From the NCBI GenBank assembly GCA_964515555.1, contig CAZEVY010000153.1:1-8315 (forward strand): a stretch of 8,315 nt of DNA. Reading direction: 5' to 3'. Source of the DNA: CAZEVY01 sp964515555. Lineage in GTDB: Bacteria > Acidobacteriota > Terriglobia > Bryobacterales > Bryobacteraceae. The position numbers were made by a program, and so were the translations under genes. A model generated the notes under the pieces. The model ran no database searches, was not told the DNA's origin, and saw only the letters and a list, made by a program, of their open reading frames with translations. Position 1 is the first letter of the stretch; the number at the start of each line of letters is the position of its first letter. Positions 7,474-8,315 of the stretch are shown one piece after another.

Positions 7474-7803
7474 CTACCCCGTGGCCAGCACTTTGCCGAT
7501 CGCCGTCGCGATGCGCGACCAGTTCTCGGTCTCGCCGGCGAGGCGTTTCTGCCCGAGCCGCGTCAGGCGGTAATACTTCGCCTGGCGATTATTCTCCGAG
7601 ACGCGCCACTCCGAGGCGATCCACTTGCGGCGCTCGAGGCGGTGCAGCGCCGGGTAGAGCGATCCCTGGTGGACCGAGAGGACGGCGCCCGAGACCTGCT
7701 CCAGGCGCTGGGCGATGCCCCAGCCGTGCATGGGATCGAGGGCCAGCGTCTTGAGAATGAGCAGGTCGAGGGTGCCCTGGAGAAGGTCGGTTTTGGATGG
7801 CAT
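7474..7803 (-). CDS. PadR-family transcriptional regulator, acidobacterial ADOP-associated type
   Basis: This is a 109-residue winged-helix repressor. The helix-turn-helix covers about 5-60 (LLQGTLDLLILKTLALDPMH, then GWGIAQRL), and the recognition region is QGSLYPALHRLERRKWI (46-62). The wing is SEWRVSENNRQAKYYRLT (64-81), the family hallmark. The C-terminal helix, used by PadR proteins for dimerisation, is short, as in the small acidobacterial PadR proteins paired with ADOP permeases. The ATG at 7803 is chosen because MPSKTDLLQG is the usual N-terminus and the promoter and operators lie just upstream. The longer in-frame extension to 8004 would run through them. A short-spaced AGGA (7810-7807) serves as ribosome site. 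It is co-transcribed with the permease and probably represses its own operon. Confidence 0.95.
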   Translation of the reverse strand: MPSKTDLLQGTLDLLILKTLALDPMHGWGIAQRLEQVSGAVLSVHQGSLYPALHRLERRKWIASEWRVSENNRQAKYYRLTRLGQKRLAGETENWSRIATAIGKVLATG

Positions 7804-7808
7804 GCTTC

Positions 7809-7825
7809 CTGTCGAACGTCGACAG
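7809..7825. promoter_or_regulatory. Proximal operator dyad, probable PadR site
   Basis: Perfect 7-bp inverted repeat CTGTCGA-ACG-TCGACAG. It covers the predicted transcription start and leader of padR and ends at the AGGA ribosome site. The same 17-bp core recurs 37 bp upstream at 7846-7862. Binding here would block initiation or early elongation. Confidence 0.65.
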
Positions 7826-7830
7826 TAGCG

Positions 7831-7859
7831 AGTATACGGGCGCTCCTGTCGAATGTCAA
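7831..7859 (-). promoter_or_regulatory. Sigma70-type promoter of the padR-ADOP operon
   Basis: On the minus strand the -35 is TTGACA (7859-7854, consensus) and the -10 is TATACT (7836-7831, 5 of 6), separated by exactly 17 nt. The predicted start near 7824 gives a leader of about 20 nt. The -35 lies inside the distal inverted repeat and the start point inside the proximal one, as expected for a repressible promoter. Confidence 0.85.
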
Positions 7860-7865
7860 CAGGAG
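7843..7865. promoter_or_regulatory. Distal operator dyad, probable PadR site over the -35
   Basis: Two 10-nt arms, CTCCTGTCGA (7843-7852) and TCAACAGGAG (7856-7865), flank a 3-nt centre and pair at 9 of 10 positions. The inner 17 bp match the proximal dyad closely (CTGTCGA, ATG centre, TCAACAG). The single asymmetry, CAA instead of CGA, is what creates the TTGACA -35 hexamer on the minus strand. A repressor bound here would exclude RNA polymerase. Confidence 0.65.
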
Positions 7866-7920
7866 ATGCGTCGCAACAAAAGTCACGCTCTCGGTGAGAA
7901 TAGTGAAAGGGGGGGCGAAG

Positions 7921-8154
7921 ATGGCGCTGGTTCGGCCGGATGGGAAGGAGGAACGCCTTCAGTCGGATGACCCCGTCTTGGCGATGCGCGGGGTTGGAAA
8001 ACACCTTTGGACGGTTGAATCGGGCGACAGCTTCATCGAGCGGATGAGATCGGAAGCTTTCGAGACCGGTCGCCGGAGTGACCTTCGTTACCGGGATCGA
8101 CAGGATTCCTTATTGAAGCGTGGAGGCGCGGGGGAGAATCGAACCCCCGAATAA
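7921..8154 (+). CDS. Doubtful small ORF with antitoxin-like N-terminal half
   Basis: From the ATG at 7921, with GGGGGGG about 6 nt upstream, a 77-residue frame opens with MALVRPDGKEERLQSDDPVL, then AMRGVGKHLW and FIERMRSE. A short charged peptide with a D-P-x-L-x-x-x-G-x-G-K-x-x-W core followed by F-I-E-R-M-R-S-E resembles the small VapB-like antitoxins that precede PIN toxins. This is my pattern impression, not a family match I can prove. The end is suspect: the last residues (GAGENRTPE) are only the antisense of the tRNA fragment at 8121-8157, and no toxin gene follows. It may be a real antitoxin gene truncated at a recombination junction, or chance. The rest of the 7866-8120 gap shows no other gene. 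Confidence 0.3.
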   Translation: MALVRPDGKEERLQSDDPVLAMRGVGKHLWTVESGDSFIERMRSEAFETGRRSDLRYRDRQDSLLKRGGAGENRTPE

Positions 8155-8157
8155 AGG
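8121..8157 (-). tRNA. Partial tRNA-Cys-like 3' end, probable attachment-site remnant
   Basis: The minus strand holds the 3' part of a tRNA. The T-arm is GGGGG-TTCGATT-CTCCC (8148-8132; 5-bp stem with one G-U pair and a canonical 7-nt T-loop). It is followed by acceptor strand CCGCGCC (8131-8125), discriminator T (8124) and encoded CCA (8123-8121). Acceptor CCGCGCC with T73 is typical of tRNA-Cys, which would begin GGCGCGG. The preceding CCTTTATTC (8157-8149) fits the end of the anticodon stem and the variable loop. No matching GGCGCGG, D-arm or Cys anticodon loop is found at the right distance upstream, and that space is taken by another gene. It is therefore not a functional tRNA by itself, but the type of 3' tRNA duplicate left at the far end of an integrated element. 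Confidence 0.6.
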
Positions 8158-8170
8158 TGGGCAGGTGATC

Positions 8171-8188
8171 CTTCCTTAAGCTAGGAAG
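8171..8188. other. Small inverted repeat spanning the HEAT gene stop codon
   Basis: CTTCCT (8171-8176) and AGGAAG (8183-8188) are perfect 6-bp arms around a 6-nt loop. The dyad contains the TAG stop of the HEAT-repeat gene. No T-run follows on the minus strand, so a terminator role is weak. It lies 14 nt from the tRNA fragment and might instead be part of the recombination region. Confidence 0.3.
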
Positions 8189-8315
8189 CGCTACATCTCG
8201 GGTCGAAATTCCAGCCGCGGGTCAACTCCCGAATCGTAGCTGTACGCACCCGCTCGCTCTCATCACGAGTGGCGCGGTCCTTCAGCAACGGCAACGTATC
8301 GGGATCGTCCTTCCA
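8181..8315 (-). CDS. HEAT-repeat protein, C-terminal end only
   Basis: The minus strand is open from the window edge to the TAG at 8183-8181, giving 44 residues. They begin W-K-D-D-P-D-T-L-P-L-L-K-D-R-A, continue with DESERVRTATIRELTRG and then W-N-F-D-P-R. This is one HEAT-type helical repeat of about 34 residues plus the first few residues of the next. The RGWKDDPDTLPLLKDRA style of repeat is familiar from long HEAT arrays in bacterial proteins, including the C-termini of some NACHT (NLR-like) NTPases, but the N-terminal domain lies outside the window and cannot be judged. The second repeat breaks off after DPR and ends in CSAS, so the protein may be truncated here. The stop lies 24 nt from the tRNA-like fragment on the same strand, so the gene probably sits inside the element whose end that fragment marks. 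Confidence 0.7.
   Translation of the reverse strand, partial: WKDDPDTLPLLKDRATRDESERVRTATIRELTRGWNFDPRCSAS

Noticed and set aside
4857..7754. A 965-codon open frame on the plus strand opposite the permease and padR genes
   Set aside because: It is the antisense of two clear genes in GC-rich DNA, is rich in Arg, Ala, His and Gln, and has no domain. The minus-strand proteins are convincing families with correct starts and ribosome sites.
7804..8004. Upstream extension of PadR to an ATG at 8004
   Set aside because: The extra 67 residues would read through a near-consensus promoter and two operator dyads and resemble nothing; the family starts at the ATG at 7803.
8121..8157. 3' end of a tmRNA (ends in CGCCTCCA with a possible U70)
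   Set aside because: Read as tmRNA, the T-stem would leave an 11-nt loop. Read as tRNA-Cys with encoded CCA, the T-arm is normal. No tag frame or GGGG 5' start is seen on the available side.
8162..8170. GGATCACCT on the minus strand, as at the 3' end of 16S rRNA
   Set aside because: It is only a nine-base match, followed by GCCC rather than CCTT, with no other rRNA sequence around it.
8121..8216. A complete tRNA, using the CTTCC/GGAAG hairpin at 8171-8188 as anticodon arm
   Set aside because: With 5-bp arms the loop is 8 nt and lacks the U33-anticodon layout, the distance to the T-arm is wrong, no 5' acceptor strand pairs with the 3' strand, and HEAT coding sequence occupies the position.

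Overview
The window looks like Acidobacteriota chromosome, probably of the Solibacter/Bryobacterales kind. The base composition is GC-rich. The strongest marker is a PadR-family repressor placed directly before a very large ABC-type permease with two MacB/FtsX halves and no ATPase, the arrangement known as the acidobacterial duplicated orphan permease (ADOP). This assignment rests on family knowledge; no rRNA or other phylogenetic marker is present.

Layout, left to right. (1) 1-828, plus strand: the 3' part of a gene for a WG-repeat protein with seven repeat units visible. (2) 832-4802, minus strand: three tightly packed genes transcribed as an S41 carboxyl-terminal processing protease, then guaA (GMP synthase), then a small ABC ATPase. 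Their spacings are 7 nt and 1 nt, they have a plausible extended -10 promoter at 4832-4840, and they end against the WG gene with 3 nt between the convergent stop codons. (3) 4872-7803, minus strand: a two-gene padR-ADOP operon (4 nt gap). Its near-consensus sigma70 promoter is overlain by two matching inverted repeats, at 7809-7825 and 7843-7865, which look like PadR operators. (4) 7866-8120: a mostly intergenic stretch holding one weak antitoxin-like small ORF on the plus strand. (5) 8121-8157, minus strand: the 3' part of a tRNA-Cys-like gene (T-arm, 3' acceptor strand, encoded CCA) with no 5' part. (6) 8181-8315, minus strand: the C-terminal end of a HEAT-repeat protein that continues beyond the window.

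Regions 2 and 3 look like ordinary backbone: periplasmic proteolysis, guanine nucleotide synthesis, an ABC ATPase of unknown substrate, and a self-regulated membrane permease. The right end looks like a junction. A tRNA 3' fragment with no 5' part, next to the end of a HEAT-repeat gene, is what the distal attachment site of an integrated element would leave, with the element lying to the right of the window. The most notable items are this putative junction, the paired operators of the padR-ADOP operon, and a GMP synthase whose C-terminal domain has the longer layout known from human GMPS rather than the E. coli layout.
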